A DNA stretch of 64,000 bases from Flavobacteriales bacterium (GTDB lineage Bacteria; Bacteroidota; Bacteroidia; Flavobacteriales_F; PHOS-HE28): NCBI GenBank assembly GCA_016705545.1, contig JADIYA010000001.1, positions 620,001-684,000 of the forward strand, read 5' to 3'. A program made the position numbers and the translations under genes. Below the pieces are notes generated by a model. The model was given only the letters and a program-made list of their open reading frames with translations. It searched no databases and was not told the DNA's origin. Shown in pieces: positions 1-9,163 of the stretch (its first letter is position 1; each line of letters opens with the position of its first letter).

Positions 1-1816
1 GGTTCTTCACCATGTACTTGCTCCCCTCCAGGAACACCACGCTGGTGCCCGTGATCACGGCATCGAACTTATCCGGCGGGAAGAGCGAATCGACCTGCAC
101 ACGCATGCGCGCCAGCAGGGGATCCATGCGCAGGGTCCCGATGTCAGCCACCTGCACGGTGACGCGCGTTGATTGACGATCGGCATCGATGAATCCGCGC
201 GCGACGCCATCCTGCTCGGAGGCCGGCTCCAGGTACGGCAGGATGAAGGTCTTCTCCGATCCGCCCAACAGCGCATAACGCTCCGGATCACCTCCGTAGA
301 ACGATTGCTTGATGAACTTGACCGCATCAGCGACGGAGAGCGAGCGTGACAGCTCCGGATAGGTGGCGAGCGAATCCTGCAGGCGCGCCAGACGCTTGAG
401 GTTCGCCTCCTTCAGCACCTGGCCTTTCTTCCGTGTATCCACCATCACTTCCAAGGGCATCACGCCGCCGAAGCGCTGCTCCAGGAAACGCAGGTCCTCC
501 ATGATGGCGTGGTCTTGCGGCAAGTCATCCACCACGCGCGTATCGCTGCGCAGCCGCGAGACGCCCACAAGGCCCACCACCACCACCAAGACCGTGATCG
601 CATACACCAATGGCCGATGGTGCAGCACGATGCGTTCCAGTCCAGAGGTCGCTTTATCCACCCAGCGACGATCGAGATGGGCCAGGTGCCGGTCCTTGGG
701 CTCGCCTTGAAGGCTGAACAGAATGGGTACCAGCAGCAGGCTCAGCACGAAGACGGCCATGATGTTGAGCGAGGCCACGAGTCCGAACTGGCGCAGTGTA
801 TCACTGTAGGTGATCACGAAAGACCCGAATCCGACCGCCGTTGTGGCATTGGTCATGAAGGAGGCCCGGCCCACACGGTACACCACCCGGCCCAGCGCCT
901 TCACCCGGTTCCGGTGCGCAGCGTACTCCTGGTGGTACTTGTTGATGAGGAAGATGCAATTGGGGATGCCGATCACCACGATCAGCGGCGGCATGATGGC
1001 CATGACGAGCGTGATCGGATAGCCCAGCAAACCGATGGTGCCGAGTGCCCAGACCACGGCCACCGCTACCACGGTGAGGCAGGTGAGCATGACGCGCCAG
1101 CTCCGGAAGAAGAGCAAGAGCAGCACGGCCACCACCAGCAGCATGAGGCCGGTGAAGAGGCGCAGCTCCGACTTGGTGAGGCCGGTGACCACCGTGCGGA
1201 TGTATGGCAGCCCGCTGCGGCGCACCTTGAAGCTGCTCGCCTCGAACTCGCGCACGCGCGCATCGATCAGCTCCACCATATCGCCCCGCTGCTCGCTGTT
1301 GAATCGCTCAGGGTTCACGAACACCATCATGAGGCTGGCGCCGGTACTGTCGTTGTAAAGCAGATCGCGGTAGAAGGGCAATGTGCGCACCAACTGGCGG
1401 ATGCTGTCGGTCTCCGTTTGCGTACGGGGCGGATCCGGCACCATGGCGCGGAGGCGGAAGCGCTTAAGGCTGTCGTCGCGCAGCAGGTTGAAGAGGTGGG
1501 CCTCGGAGAAGACCGAGTCCACGCCGGGCTGATTCTTGAGGTCGGTGCCCAATTGCCACCAGGCGCGGTAATGCCCCAATTCGGTCAGGCGCGGGTCCTC
1601 CACCGCCAGCACGATCACATTGCCATCCTCGCTGAAACGGCTCAGCAGGCGCTCGTACTGCACATACGCGCTATCATCCTTTGGGAGCAGGCCACCGTAA
1701 CGGTAGCTCATGCGCACACGGCTCATGCCCCAGCCCATGAAGAGCGTGATCAGGCCCAGCACCACGAGGATGCCGTTGCGATTCCGCAGGATTCGACTGC
1801 TAAGCCAGGCCCACAT
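1..1816 (-). CDS. RND-superfamily (MMPL-type) exporter, 3' end cut by window edge
   Basis: Inner-membrane transporter of the RND superfamily in the single-chain MMPL/'predicted exporter' branch, likely moving lipids or other hydrophobic compounds by proton exchange; the substrate cannot be read from sequence. The start ATG at 1816 gives MWAWLSSRILRNRNG, one membrane helix (about 12-30), a periplasmic domain to about 215, then a helix cluster (LLVVAVLLLLFF, IMPPLIVVIGIPNCIFLI, NIMAVFVLSLLLVPILF) typical of a sterol-sensing-like RND core, and the start of a second repeat (VYAITVLVVVVGLVGV). About 605 residues are visible; the C-terminal helix cluster lies outside the window. It is divergent from the radical SAM gene, with about 77 nt between them. 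Confidence 0.85.
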   Translation of the reverse strand, partial: MWAWLSSRILRNRNGILVVLGLITLFMGWGMSRVRMSYRYGGLLPKDDSAYVQYERLLSRFSEDGNVIVLAVEDPRLTELGHYRAWWQLGTDLKNQPGVDSVFSEAHLFNLLRDDSLKRFRLRAMVPDPPRTQTETDSIRQLVRTLPFYRDLLYNDSTGASLMMVFVNPERFNSEQRGDMVELIDARVREFEASSFKVRRSGLPYIRTVVTGLTKSELRLFTGLMLLVVAVLLLLFFRSWRVMLTCLTVVAVAVVWALGTIGLLGYPITLVMAIMPPLIVVIGIPNCIFLINKYHQEYAAHRNRVKALGRVVYRVGRASFMTNATTAVGFGSFVITYSDTLRQFGLVASLNIMAVFVLSLLLVPILFSLQGEPKDRHLAHLDRRWVDKATSGLERIVLHHRPLVYAITVLVVVVGLVGVSRLRSDTRVVDDLPQDHAIMEDLRFLEQRFGGVMPLEVMVDTRKKGQVLKEANLKRLARLQDSLATYPELSRSLSVADAVKFIKQSFYGGDPERYALLGGSEKTFILPYLEPASEQDGVARGFIDADRQSTRVTVQVADIGTLRMDPLLARMRVQVDSLFPPDKFDAVITGTSVVFLEGSKYMVKN

Positions 1817-1881
1817 GGGTGATCGCGCCAGCCAATTCTGGCGCCCGGCAAAGGAACGCTTTCCGACCTAGGCCGCAGAGC

Positions 1882-1889
1882 TACCTTGC
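1882..1889 (+). promoter_or_regulatory. -7-like promoter box, 4 nt before start codon
   Basis: TACCTTGC lies exactly 4 nt upstream of the ATG at 1894 and resembles the Bacteroidota -7 element TAnnTTTG. A start site about 4-6 nt after the box would give a leaderless message. No clear TTTG -33 element is seen about 20 nt upstream. Confidence 0.4.
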
Positions 1890-1893
1890 TCGC

Positions 1894-2916
1894 ATGTTCG
1901 CGCGAGCCAAGGATGCGCTGGAATGGGGGCGCTGCGCGACTCCGCGGCGCTTGCGGAATGCCGCCGCGCTTTGGGCCAGCTATCAGCGCGCCAAGCGAAC
2001 GAAAGCGCCCCGGATCGGCGCTCTGCCCTTCAGCGTCAGCTTCGAGCCCACCACGGCCTGCAACCTGCGCTGCCCCGAATGCCCGAGCGGACTGCGTTCC
2101 TTCACCCGGCCCACGGGCAACCTGAAGCAGGATCTCTTCACGCGCGTCATCGACGAGCTCGCGCCCGACCTCTGGGCCCTCACTTTCTACTTCCAAGGCG
2201 AGCCGTACATCAATCCCAGCTTCCTGGACATGGTGCGCTACGCGCATGGGAAAGGACTCTACACCGCCACCAGCACCAACGCGCACTTCCTGGATGATGC
2301 GAAAGCCGAGGCCACCGTGCGCAGCGGCCTCTCGCGGCTCATCATCTCGCTCGACGGTACCACGCAAGAGACCTATGCGCAATACCGGCGCGAAGGCGAA
2401 TTGGACAAGGTGATCGCCGGCACGCGCAACATCATCGCTTGGAAGCGACGACTGAAGAGTCGCACGCCGCACGTGGTATTCCAATTCCTCGTGGTGAAGC
2501 CCAACGAGCACCAGATCCCCGAAGCGCGCAAGCTGGCCCAGGAACTCGGCGTGGATGAGCTCTGGCTGAAGACCGCGCAGATCTACGCCCCCAAGGACGA
2601 CCATCCGCTGATCCCCTTGCAGGACAAGTACGCGCGCTATCGCCGGAACGCTTCAGGTGTGTGGGAGGTGAAGAACAAGCTGGAGGACAACTGCTGGAAG
2701 ATGTGGCACAGTTGCGTGATCACCTGGGATGGCCGCGTGGTGCCCTGCTGCTTCGACAAGGACGCGCACCATGTGCTCGGCGACCTTCGCACGCAGAGCT
2801 TCCGCGAGTTGTGGCAGAGCGATGCCTACAACGATTTCCGGCGCTCACTGCTGCACTCGCGCAGCAGCATCGAGATGTGCAGGAATTGCAGTGAGGGGAG
2901 CCCGGTTTGGGCTTAG
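1894..2916 (+). CDS. Radical SAM protein with SPASM domain
   Basis: Radical SAM enzyme binding a 4Fe-4S cluster that cleaves S-adenosylmethionine; the substrate is unknown. The cluster motif CNLRCPEC (CX3CX2C) is near residue 55, followed by a TIM-barrel region (FYFQGEPYINPSF, ISLDGTTQETYAQYR). A C-terminal SPASM-like Cys set (CWKMWHSC, VVPCCFD, MCRNC) suggests auxiliary Fe-S clusters. SPASM proteins modify peptides or act as sulfatase-maturase-like enzymes, but no peptide gene lies nearby. I start at ATG 1894 rather than 25 codons upstream because the protein homology begins around MFARAKDALEW and a promoter-like box sits directly before it. Its stop overlaps the convergent frr stop by 4 nt. 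Confidence 0.85.
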   Translation: MFARAKDALEWGRCATPRRLRNAAALWASYQRAKRTKAPRIGALPFSVSFEPTTACNLRCPECPSGLRSFTRPTGNLKQDLFTRVIDELAPDLWALTFYFQGEPYINPSFLDMVRYAHGKGLYTATSTNAHFLDDAKAEATVRSGLSRLIISLDGTTQETYAQYRREGELDKVIAGTRNIIAWKRRLKSRTPHVVFQFLVVKPNEHQIPEARKLAQELGVDELWLKTAQIYAPKDDHPLIPLQDKYARYRRNASGVWEVKNKLEDNCWKMWHSCVITWDGRVVPCCFDKDAHHVLGDLRTQSFRELWQSDAYNDFRRSLLHSRSSIEMCRNCSEGSPVWA

Positions 2917-3473
2917 ACCTTCATGATATCCTTCTCCTTCGCAGCCAGCAGATCCTCGGCTTTCTTGCCCCAAGTGGCCGTGAGCTTCTCCACCTGGCTC
3001 TCCAGGTCCTTCGCGTTGTCCTCCGGCAGGCCCTCCTTCTTGGCGGCCTTGATGGCCTCCATGGCTTTCTGACGGCTGCTGCGGATGCCCACCTTGGCGT
3101 GCTCCATCTCTGCATGCGCACTCTTCACCAACGCCTTGCGCCGCTCTTCGGTGAGCATGGGCACGTGGATGATCACGCTCTCGCCGTTGTTGCTGGGATT
3201 GAAGCCGAGGTTGGCGCCGATGATGGCCTTCTCGATCGCATCGATCATCTTCTTCTCCCAGGGTTTCACGAACAGGGTGCGGGCATCACCGGTGTTCACC
3301 GATGCCACTTGCGAGAGCGGCACCATCTGGCCGTAATAATCAACGCGCACGGTCTCGAGCATGCCCGGGTTGGCGGCACCTGCGCGGATCTTGGTGAGTT
3401 CGAGCTCAAGGTGGTCAACAGCCTTGCGCATGTGGTCCTCACAGGTGTTCAGGGTGGCGGCGCTGTCGATCAT
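2913..3473 (-). CDS. frr: Ribosome recycling factor
   Basis: RRF splits post-termination ribosomes together with EF-G in the cytoplasm. The product is 186 residues, the normal family length, with the conserved core (KIRAGAANPGMLETVRVDYYG, then a PWEKKMIDAIEKAI segment and an N-rich INxxNNG-like loop LGFNPSNNGE) and a helical C-terminus. It follows pyrH in the same direction (64 nt gap), the widespread pyrH-frr order. Upstream at about 3508-3520 the minus strand has TATTTTTACCGCC, a -7-like box, so frr may have its own promoter with a leader of about 30 nt. Confidence 0.97.
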   Translation of the reverse strand: MIDSAATLNTCEDHMRKAVDHLELELTKIRAGAANPGMLETVRVDYYGQMVPLSQVASVNTGDARTLFVKPWEKKMIDAIEKAIIGANLGFNPSNNGESVIIHVPMLTEERRKALVKSAHAEMEHAKVGIRSSRQKAMEAIKAAKKEGLPEDNAKDLESQVEKLTATWGKKAEDLLAAKEKDIMKV

Positions 3474-3537
3474 GGTGGAATGGATTGGCTCTTACGGGGC
3501 GGTAAAAATAGCGGCGCGCTCCGGGCGCGGAAATGCT

Positions 3538-4248
3538 TCAGAACTCCACCAGAGTGCCCACGCGCTCGCCAGCGATCAGTCGGCCGAGATTGCCGGGCTT
3601 GTTCATGTCGAAGACGATGATCGGCAGGTTGTTCTCCTTGCAAAGCGTGAAGGCCGTCATGTCCATCACGTTCAATCCCTTGTCATACACCTCGGCAAAG
3701 GAGATGCGCTCGTACTTCGTCGCGTTCTTGTCCTTCTCCGGATCGGCGGTGTAGATGCCGTCCACGCGGGTGCCTTTGAGGATCACGTTCGCCTCGATCT
3801 CGATGGCGCGCAAGCTGGCGGCCGTGTCGGTGGTGAAATAGGGGTTACCGGTGCCAGCGCCGAAGATGACCACGCGGCCCTTCTCCAGGTGCCGCACGGC
3901 GCGGCGGCGAATGAAGGGCTCGGCGATCTGCTCCATCTTGATGGCCGTCATCAAGCGGGTCTTGTGGCCTTTGGCCTCGAGGGCGCTCTGCAAGGCCAGG
4001 CTGTTGATCACGGTGGCGAGCATGCCCATGTGATCGCCCTGCACGCGGTCGATGCTGCCTTCGGCTTGCATGCCGCGGTAGATGTTGCCGCCGCCGATGA
4101 CCACGGCGACCTCGACGCCCTGCTTGGCGATACCGATGATCTCATCGGCGTATTGGCCGATGCGCTGAGGGTCGATGCCGTAGTCCAGTTCGCCCATGAG
4201 GCTCTCGCCGGAGAGCTTCAATAGGATTCGCTTGTAGGGGGTGGCCAT
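3538..4248 (-). CDS. pyrH: UMP kinase
   Basis: Phosphorylates UMP to UDP with ATP in de novo pyrimidine synthesis. It is 236 residues, the usual length of this hexameric amino-acid-kinase-fold enzyme. Visible motifs are KRILLKLSGESLMG at the N-terminus, VVIGGGNIYRG in the nucleotide region, and DMTAFTLCKENNLPIIVF with DMNKPGNL near the C-terminus. It lies between tsf, from which it is separated by a strong terminator, and frr downstream, and so probably starts its own transcript. Confidence 0.97.
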   Translation of the reverse strand: MATPYKRILLKLSGESLMGELDYGIDPQRIGQYADEIIGIAKQGVEVAVVIGGGNIYRGMQAEGSIDRVQGDHMGMLATVINSLALQSALEAKGHKTRLMTAIKMEQIAEPFIRRRAVRHLEKGRVVIFGAGTGNPYFTTDTAASLRAIEIEANVILKGTRVDGIYTADPEKDKNATKYERISFAEVYDKGLNVMDMTAFTLCKENNLPIIVFDMNKPGNLGRLIAGERVGTLVEF

Positions 4249-4270
4249 GTTGAGCGGGCCAAAGAAAAGA

Positions 4271-4298
4271 AAAGAGGGAGGCGCGGGCCTCCCTCTTT
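4271..4298 (-). terminator. Rho-independent terminator of rpsB-tsf
   Basis: A perfect 12-bp stem (AAAGAGGGAGGC at 4271-4282 with GCCTCCCTCTTT at 4287-4298) closes a GCGG loop. Read on the minus strand it is followed by TTTTCTTTTCTTT, a good U-rich tail, and it lies 20 nt past the tsf stop. Confidence 0.85.
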
Positions 4299-4317
4299 CA
4301 TCAGTTGCTGTGAACGC

Positions 4318-5148
4318 TCAGATCGTGAGCGAGTGCCGCTTGAAGCCCGTGATAGAAAGCTCCTTGTCGGCGTTCTTCACGTACTGCTCCACGTTGAGCT
4401 TGTTGTCCTTGATGAACTCTTGCGCGAGCAGGGTGCTCTCCTTGAAGAACTTGTTCAGTCGGCCAAGGGCGATCTTCTCGGCCATGTCGACTGGCTTGCC
4501 TTCCTGGATCGCGAGGTCCTTGCCGATCTCGATCTCCTTGTCGATCACGCTCTGCGGGGTGCTGGCCTTGTCGAGGGCGATAGGCGCCATGGCGGCCACC
4601 TGCATGGCCACATCCTTGGCCACGCCGTCGAAGCCTGCCTTGCTCAGGCCCACGAGGCTTGCCACCTTGTTACCGGGGTGGTTGTAAGCGAACACGAAGC
4701 CCGCGCTCAGCGCATGACAAGCGCTCACATCGATCTTTTCGCCGATCACACCCGTCTGCTCAATGAGCTTCTCAGCGATGGAAAGGCCGTTGCTGTCATA
4801 GGCGGCGGCTTTCAGCGCATCAATGCTGTCGAGGCCCTTCTCCAAGGCGATGTCGGCGATGCGCCCGGCCATGGCGGCGAAGTCAGCGTTCTTGGCCACG
4901 AAATCAGTTTCGCAATTGGTGCAGACCAGCACGCCGCGGGTGCCGTCGGCGCTGGTCTTCGCGATCACGAGGCCCTCGGAGGCATCGCGATCCGCGCGCT
5001 TGGCAGCCACTTTCTGGCCCTTCTTGCGCAGGATGTCAATGGCCGCATCGAAGTCGCCATTAGCCTCGGTGAGAGCCTGTTTGCAATCCATCATGCCGGC
5101 GCCGGTGATCTGGCGCAGCTTGTTCACGTCGGTGGCGGTAATAGCCAT
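4318..5148 (-). CDS. tsf: Translation elongation factor Ts
   Basis: Guanine-nucleotide exchange factor that regenerates EF-Tu-GTP. The N-terminal UBA-like domain (ITATDVNKLRQITGAGMMDCK) is a family hallmark, followed by the TDFVAKN motif and two core dimerisation subdomains. I start at MAITATDV (276 residues), which matches family N-termini; three codons upstream an alternative ATG gives MNTMAIT. It lies 62 nt after rpsB on the same strand, the conserved rpsB-tsf operon, and ends before a strong terminator. Confidence 0.96.
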   Translation of the reverse strand: MAITATDVNKLRQITGAGMMDCKQALTEANGDFDAAIDILRKKGQKVAAKRADRDASEGLVIAKTSADGTRGVLVCTNCETDFVAKNADFAAMAGRIADIALEKGLDSIDALKAAAYDSNGLSIAEKLIEQTGVIGEKIDVSACHALSAGFVFAYNHPGNKVASLVGLSKAGFDGVAKDVAMQVAAMAPIALDKASTPQSVIDKEIEIGKDLAIQEGKPVDMAEKIALGRLNKFFKESTLLAQEFIKDNKLNVEQYVKNADKELSITGFKRHSLTI

Positions 5149-5210
5149 GGTGTTCATTTTGGAGGAATTGGTCAGAGCGGGAAATCCGCGCCCGTACGGT
5201 TCAAGATGCC

Positions 5211-6041
5211 TCAGGCGGTAGCGTCGGTGCCGGATTCTGCGGCAGGAGCAGCTTCTTCAGCGGCAGCAGCTACCGGCGCGGCTTCCGTGCCCTCAACGGC
5301 GCCGGACGCCTCACCTTCTTCCTCAGCGCCTTCGTCCACTGCGGTCTTATCGTTCTTGCGTTCCTCGAGGCCTTCGTTGATGGCCTGGATCATCACGTCA
5401 GTGATGAGCTCGATGCTCTTGGTGGCATCGTCGTTGGCCGGGATCGGGAAGTCCACCAGCGTAGGGTCGCTGTTGGTGTCCACGATGGCGAAGGTGGGGA
5501 TGCTCAGCTTGCGGGCCTCGGCCACGGCGATGTGCTCCTTCACGATGTCGACGATGAAGAGGGCGCTGGGCAGGCGGGTAAGGTCAACCACCGAGCCAAG
5601 GTTCTTCTCCATCTTCTCGCGCTGGCGCATCACCTGCAGGCGCTCTCGCTTGCTCATGTTCTCGAAGGTGCCATCGGTCTTCATGCGGTCGATGGTGGCC
5701 ATTTTCTTGATCGTGCGCCGGATGGTGGCGAAGTTGGTGAGCATGCCGCCGCTCCAACGCTCTGTGACGAAGGGCATGCCCGTGGGCTTCACCTTGTCCG
5801 CAACGATGTCCTTCGCCTGCTTCTTGGTGGCGACGAACAGGATCTTCTTGCCGCCGCGCGCGATGCTCTTCATCGCGTTCGCCGCTTCTTCCAGCTTCGC
5901 CGAGGTCTTGTTCAGGTCGATGATGTGGATGCCCTTCTTCTCCCCGAAGATGTACGGGGCCATGTTGGGGTTCCACTTCCGGCGCAGGTGGCCGAAATGC
6001 GCGCCGGCCTCCAGCAGGCGCTCGAATTCTACACGTGCCAT
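5211..6041 (-). CDS. rpsB: 30S ribosomal protein S2
   Basis: S2 binds 16S rRNA in the small subunit. The 276 residues carry the usual core (LLEAGAHFGHLRRKWNPNM, KKILFVATKKQAKDI, ALFIVDIVKEHIAVAEARKL, VDTNSDPTLVDFPIPANDDA). The last 40 or so residues form an Ala/Glu-rich, low-complexity acidic tail, as in several Bacteroidota S2 proteins. It is the first gene of the rpsB-tsf unit; rpsI ends 132 nt upstream on the same strand. Confidence 0.97.
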   Translation of the reverse strand: MARVEFERLLEAGAHFGHLRRKWNPNMAPYIFGEKKGIHIIDLNKTSAKLEEAANAMKSIARGGKKILFVATKKQAKDIVADKVKPTGMPFVTERWSGGMLTNFATIRRTIKKMATIDRMKTDGTFENMSKRERLQVMRQREKMEKNLGSVVDLTRLPSALFIVDIVKEHIAVAEARKLSIPTFAIVDTNSDPTLVDFPIPANDDATKSIELITDVMIQAINEGLEERKNDKTAVDEGAEEEGEASGAVEGTEAAPVAAAAEEAAPAAESGTDATA

Positions 6042-6173
6042 GTCCTTGTCTTACTGTTTGGGTTCACTTTCCTTTTTCCCGTTGTGCAGGCATTCGGATG
6101 GTAGCCGGTGTTACCCGAGTCCTCCCGAATTGGATGCTGAATCCCGTGACCGGGACCAACAAGCGCAGGGACC

Positions 6174-6560
6174 TTAACGCTTGCTGAATTGGAAGCGCTT
6201 GCGCGCCTTCTTGCGACCGAATTTCTTGCGCTCCACCTCGCGGGGGTCGCGCGTCATGAGGTCGAGCGCCTTGAGCTTGGGTTTGTGCTCGGCATCGATC
6301 TTCACCAATGCGCGGGCGATGCCCAAGCGCAGGGCCTCCACCTGGCCGGTGATGCCGCCGCCATCGATGGTGGCTGTCACATCATACTTGCCAACCGTTT
6401 CGGTGAGGGCGAAGGGCTGCTGCACTTTGTATTGCTGCAGCAGGATGGGGAAATACTGCTTGCTGTCGCGGCCATTCACCGTGATGGTGCCCTTGCCTTC
6501 GGCGAGGATCACGCGGGCGATGCTGGTCTTGCGGCGACCGAGGCTGTTGGTGGTTGCCAT
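6174..6560 (-). CDS. rpsI: 30S ribosomal protein S9
   Basis: S9 sits in the head of the small subunit, its C-terminal tail reaching the P-site tRNA. The 128 residues show GRRKTSIARVIL, GKGTITVNGRD, GGGITGQVEALRLGIARAL and the basic C-terminus GRKKARKRFQFSKR ending in Lys-Arg, as in the whole family. It begins 1 nt after the rplM stop, the universal rplM-rpsI operon. Confidence 0.97.
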   Translation of the reverse strand: MATTNSLGRRKTSIARVILAEGKGTITVNGRDSKQYFPILLQQYKVQQPFALTETVGKYDVTATIDGGGITGQVEALRLGIARALVKIDAEHKPKLKALDLMTRDPREVERKKFGRKKARKRFQFSKR

Positions 6561-6561
6561 C

Positions 6562-6990
6562 TTACTTGATCGTGTTCAGGTCGAAAGTGCGGGGCTTCTG
6601 GGCGTCGTGCTTGTGAGCGGTGCCCACCACGACATGCAGGTTGCTGAAAAGGCGGCGGCCCAAGCGGTTCTTGGGGAGCATGCCGCGCACGGCGTTCTCC
6701 AGCAGGGCCTCGGGCTTGCGGACTTTCAGGTCCTTGGCCTTCTCGATGGTCTGTCCACCGGGATAGAGGCTGTAGCGCTGGTATTCCTTGTCGGCCATCT
6801 TGGTGCCGGTGAGGCGCACCTTGTCGGCGTTGATCACGATCACCTGATCGCCGCAGTTCACATGCGGGGTGAAGGTGGTCTTGTGCTTGCCCCGGACCAG
6901 CATGGCCACTTTGCTGGCCAAGCGTCCAAGTACTTCGTTCTCAGCATCTACCAGCAGCCATTCTTGCTGCACGGTGGCCTCGTTGGCCAT
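6562..6990 (-). CDS. rplM: 50S ribosomal protein L13
   Basis: An early-assembling large-subunit protein. Starting at ATG 6990 gives 142 residues with WLLVDAENEVLGRLASKVAMLVRGK, the DKVRLTG segment and the RLFSNLHVVVGTAHKHDAQKP end; a 59-codon upstream extension in frame has no L13 homology and is rejected. A minus-strand box GCTATATTCGCAGCCC about 70 nt upstream (near 7060) is a plausible promoter, giving a leader that might bind L13 autogenously, though no structure was worked out. Confidence 0.97.
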   Translation of the reverse strand: MANEATVQQEWLLVDAENEVLGRLASKVAMLVRGKHKTTFTPHVNCGDQVIVINADKVRLTGTKMADKEYQRYSLYPGGQTIEKAKDLKVRKPEALLENAVRGMLPKNRLGRRLFSNLHVVVGTAHKHDAQKPRTFDLNTIK

Positions 6991-7183
6991 GCTGGTGGTG
7001 TGGGTCGTGGATGCCACGTGGTTGCGGATTGAAAGGGTACTTCCCTGAAAACGGGCTGCGAATATAGCGGCTTGGCGGATATGCAAGCACAATGAATACC
7101 CCGGGGGCTGAACCAGCAGAGCCCGAAATGCAACAGCCACCCAGAATAGGGCGGCCGTTGTGTTCAATGGTCCAAGGCCCCTA

Positions 7184-7807
7184 TCAGAGCACCAAGGTGA
7201 CCCCGGCGTTCAGGTAGGCGATCCCGTAGCCCAGTTCCCCGTACACGCCGAATTTCGGCGTGAAGAGGTAGCGGCAGCCGGCGAAGACACCGCTCCTGAG
7301 GTAACTTGAAGTAGCGGAGTATCCATCATCCCAGGTAGTCGTTACGCCGTTAACGGTTCTGGTAGACTTGTTACGATAGGTCCCAATGTTATAACCGGCG
7401 AATACACCTGCGTACAGATCGAGCCTGTCGTTGCCATGCCAGTCATTCCAATGCCAGGTGCCGCGGGCGCCAACCAAGGTGTTCGACCAGCGTCGATCGT
7501 AGTTGTAGGTGTAACCGATGGAGGTGTAGTTGTACTCGTACTTCACCGTTTGATTGGCGATCATGCCTCCAATGGCGAGCACGCCGGGGCCGAGCTGGGT
7601 GATCCCGCGATCGTAGGAAAGCACAAAGGCCGGTGAGACCCTGTAGTTGCCGACGCCCGTGATGTAGGAGTACCGGCCGCCACCGAGGCCAAGGCCCAGA
7701 TTGATTCCATTGCTGCCCACATCGAACGATTGTGCGGATGCGACAGCACCGGAGAGCAGGAGCGCGACTGAGGCGCCGATCGAAAAGTTTGAAAAGCGCA
7801 TGTTCAA
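7184..7807 (-). CDS. Predicted outer-membrane beta-barrel protein
   Basis: 207 residues with a clear signal peptide (MRFSNFSIGASVALLLSGAVASAQ) and then alternating aromatic/polar strands (GGGRYSYITGVGNYRVSPAF, YEYNYTSIGYTYNYDRRWSN, YAGVFAGYNIGTYRN, VFAGCRYLFTPKFGVYGELGYG) ending in ...NAGVTLVL, as expected of a small eight-strand barrel. No specific family is recognised and the function is unknown. It is a stand-alone gene between rplM and kbl, all on the minus strand. A second ATG two codons in (7801) is an equally good start. Confidence 0.7.
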   Translation of the reverse strand: MNMRFSNFSIGASVALLLSGAVASAQSFDVGSNGINLGLGLGGGRYSYITGVGNYRVSPAFVLSYDRGITQLGPGVLAIGGMIANQTVKYEYNYTSIGYTYNYDRRWSNTLVGARGTWHWNDWHGNDRLDLYAGVFAGYNIGTYRNKSTRTVNGVTTTWDDGYSATSSYLRSGVFAGCRYLFTPKFGVYGELGYGIAYLNAGVTLVL

Positions 7808-7902
7808 GGGTTTTGCATTTCGTTAACGAAGACCGCGCCAAAGTTCGAACGCAACGGGATCAGGTCCTGCCATGCGCTCTTCATCGAATCAACAATGATC
7901 CG

Positions 7903-9096
7903 TTAGGCAATCACGCCGAGCTCCCTGCCCACCTTCGCGAACGCCGCAAGCGCCCGGTCGATGTGCGCATCGGTGTGCGCCGCGCTCAACTGCACGCGGA
8001 TCCGTGCGGTATCCTTGGGCACAACCGGGAAGAAGAAGCCGATCACATAGATGCCCTCCTCCAGCAGCTTGTCGGCCATGATCTGGCTGAGCTTGGCATC
8101 GCCGAGCATCACGGGCACGATGGCCGCTCCCGCGCCGCGCGTCTTGAAGCCGAGCTTCTCAATGCCGCTGCGGAAACGGTCCACATTCTTCTCCAGCCGA
8201 TCGCGCAGTTCGGTGGATGCGCTGAGCAGGTCGATCACCTTGATGGATGCCCCCACGATGGATGGCGCCAGTGAATTGCTGAAGAGGTAGGGCCGTGAAC
8301 GCTGCCGCAGCATCTCGATGATCTCCTTCCTGCCGGTGGTGTAGCCGCCCATGGCACCGCCGAGGGCCTTGCCCAGCGTACCGGTGATGATGTCCACGCG
8401 GCCCATCACACCGCAATGCTCCACGCTGCCGCGGCCTGTTTTGCCGATGAAGCCTGCGGCATGGCACTCGTCCACCATCACCAGTGCTTCGTACCGGTCC
8501 GCGAGGTCGCAAACGCCTTTGAGGTCGGCCACGATGCCATCCATGCTGAAGACGCCGTCGGTGACGATGATGATGTGGCGGGCGCCATCGGCCCGGGCCT
8601 GCTTGAGCTGCTGCTCCAGGTCGGCCATGTCGTTGTTGGCGTATCGGTAGCGCTTCGCCTTGCACAGCCGAACGCCGTCGATGATGCTGGCGTGGTTGAG
8701 CGCATCGCTGATGATGGCGTCGTCCTCGCCGAGCAGCGGTTCGAACACGCCGCCATTCGCATCGAAGCAGGCCGCGTACAGGATGGTATCCTCGGTGCCG
8801 TGGAAGGTGGCCAGCTTGGCTTCCAGTTCCTTGTGGATGTCCTGCGTGCCGCAGATGAAGCGCACGCTGCTCATGCCGTAGCCGTGGGCGTCGAGGGTGG
8901 CATGCGCAGCCGCGATCACCTCTGGATGCGAGGAAAGCCCGAGGTAGTTGTTGGCGCAGAAGTTCAGCACCGTCCGGCCGTTCACGGTGATCTCAGCGCC
9001 TTGCTCGCTGGTGATGATGCGCTCGCGCTTGAAGAGGCCCGCCTGCTCGATGGCCGCCAATTCCTTCTGAAGATGCTCCTGCAGCTTGCCGTACAT
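7903..9096 (-). CDS. kbl: Glycine C-acetyltransferase (2-amino-3-ketobutyrate CoA ligase)
   Basis: PLP enzyme of threonine breakdown: 2-amino-3-oxobutanoate plus CoA gives glycine and acetyl-CoA. From ATG 9096 it is 397 residues, essentially the E. coli Kbl length, with NFCANNYLGLSSHPEV, the VMVDECHAAGFIGKTGRG region (Asp binding the PLP ring) and the PLP lysine in TGTLGKALGGAMGGY. An in-frame extension up to 9384 has no family similarity and overlaps the divergent SDR gene, so it is rejected. No threonine dehydrogenase gene is next to it. TTACTTTCGCCGCC on the minus strand about 15 nt upstream is a likely promoter box. Other alpha-oxoamine synthases are possible but less likely. Confidence 0.92.
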   Translation of the reverse strand: MYGKLQEHLQKELAAIEQAGLFKRERIITSEQGAEITVNGRTVLNFCANNYLGLSSHPEVIAAAHATLDAHGYGMSSVRFICGTQDIHKELEAKLATFHGTEDTILYAACFDANGGVFEPLLGEDDAIISDALNHASIIDGVRLCKAKRYRYANNDMADLEQQLKQARADGARHIIIVTDGVFSMDGIVADLKGVCDLADRYEALVMVDECHAAGFIGKTGRGSVEHCGVMGRVDIITGTLGKALGGAMGGYTTGRKEIIEMLRQRSRPYLFSNSLAPSIVGASIKVIDLLSASTELRDRLEKNVDRFRSGIEKLGFKTRGAGAAIVPVMLGDAKLSQIMADKLLEEGIYVIGFFFPVVPKDTARIRVQLSAAHTDAHIDRALAAFAKVGRELGVIA

Positions 9097-9163
9097 GCTC
9101 GTGTCGTGTTGGCGGCGAAAGTAACCGGGCGCTGAGCGCGGAGCAGGAATGGCATGCGGGCCG

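Noticed and set aside
509..1822. 437-codon plus-strand frame opposite the RND exporter
   Set aside because: His/Ala/Gln-rich shadow of the exporter codons; the minus strand reads a clear transporter.
4333..6177. 614-codon open frame on the plus strand opposite tsf and rpsB
   Set aside because: Long antisense frames are expected at this GC content; composition is codon-shadow-like (runs of Leu/Ala/Val/His) and two conserved genes occupy the other strand.
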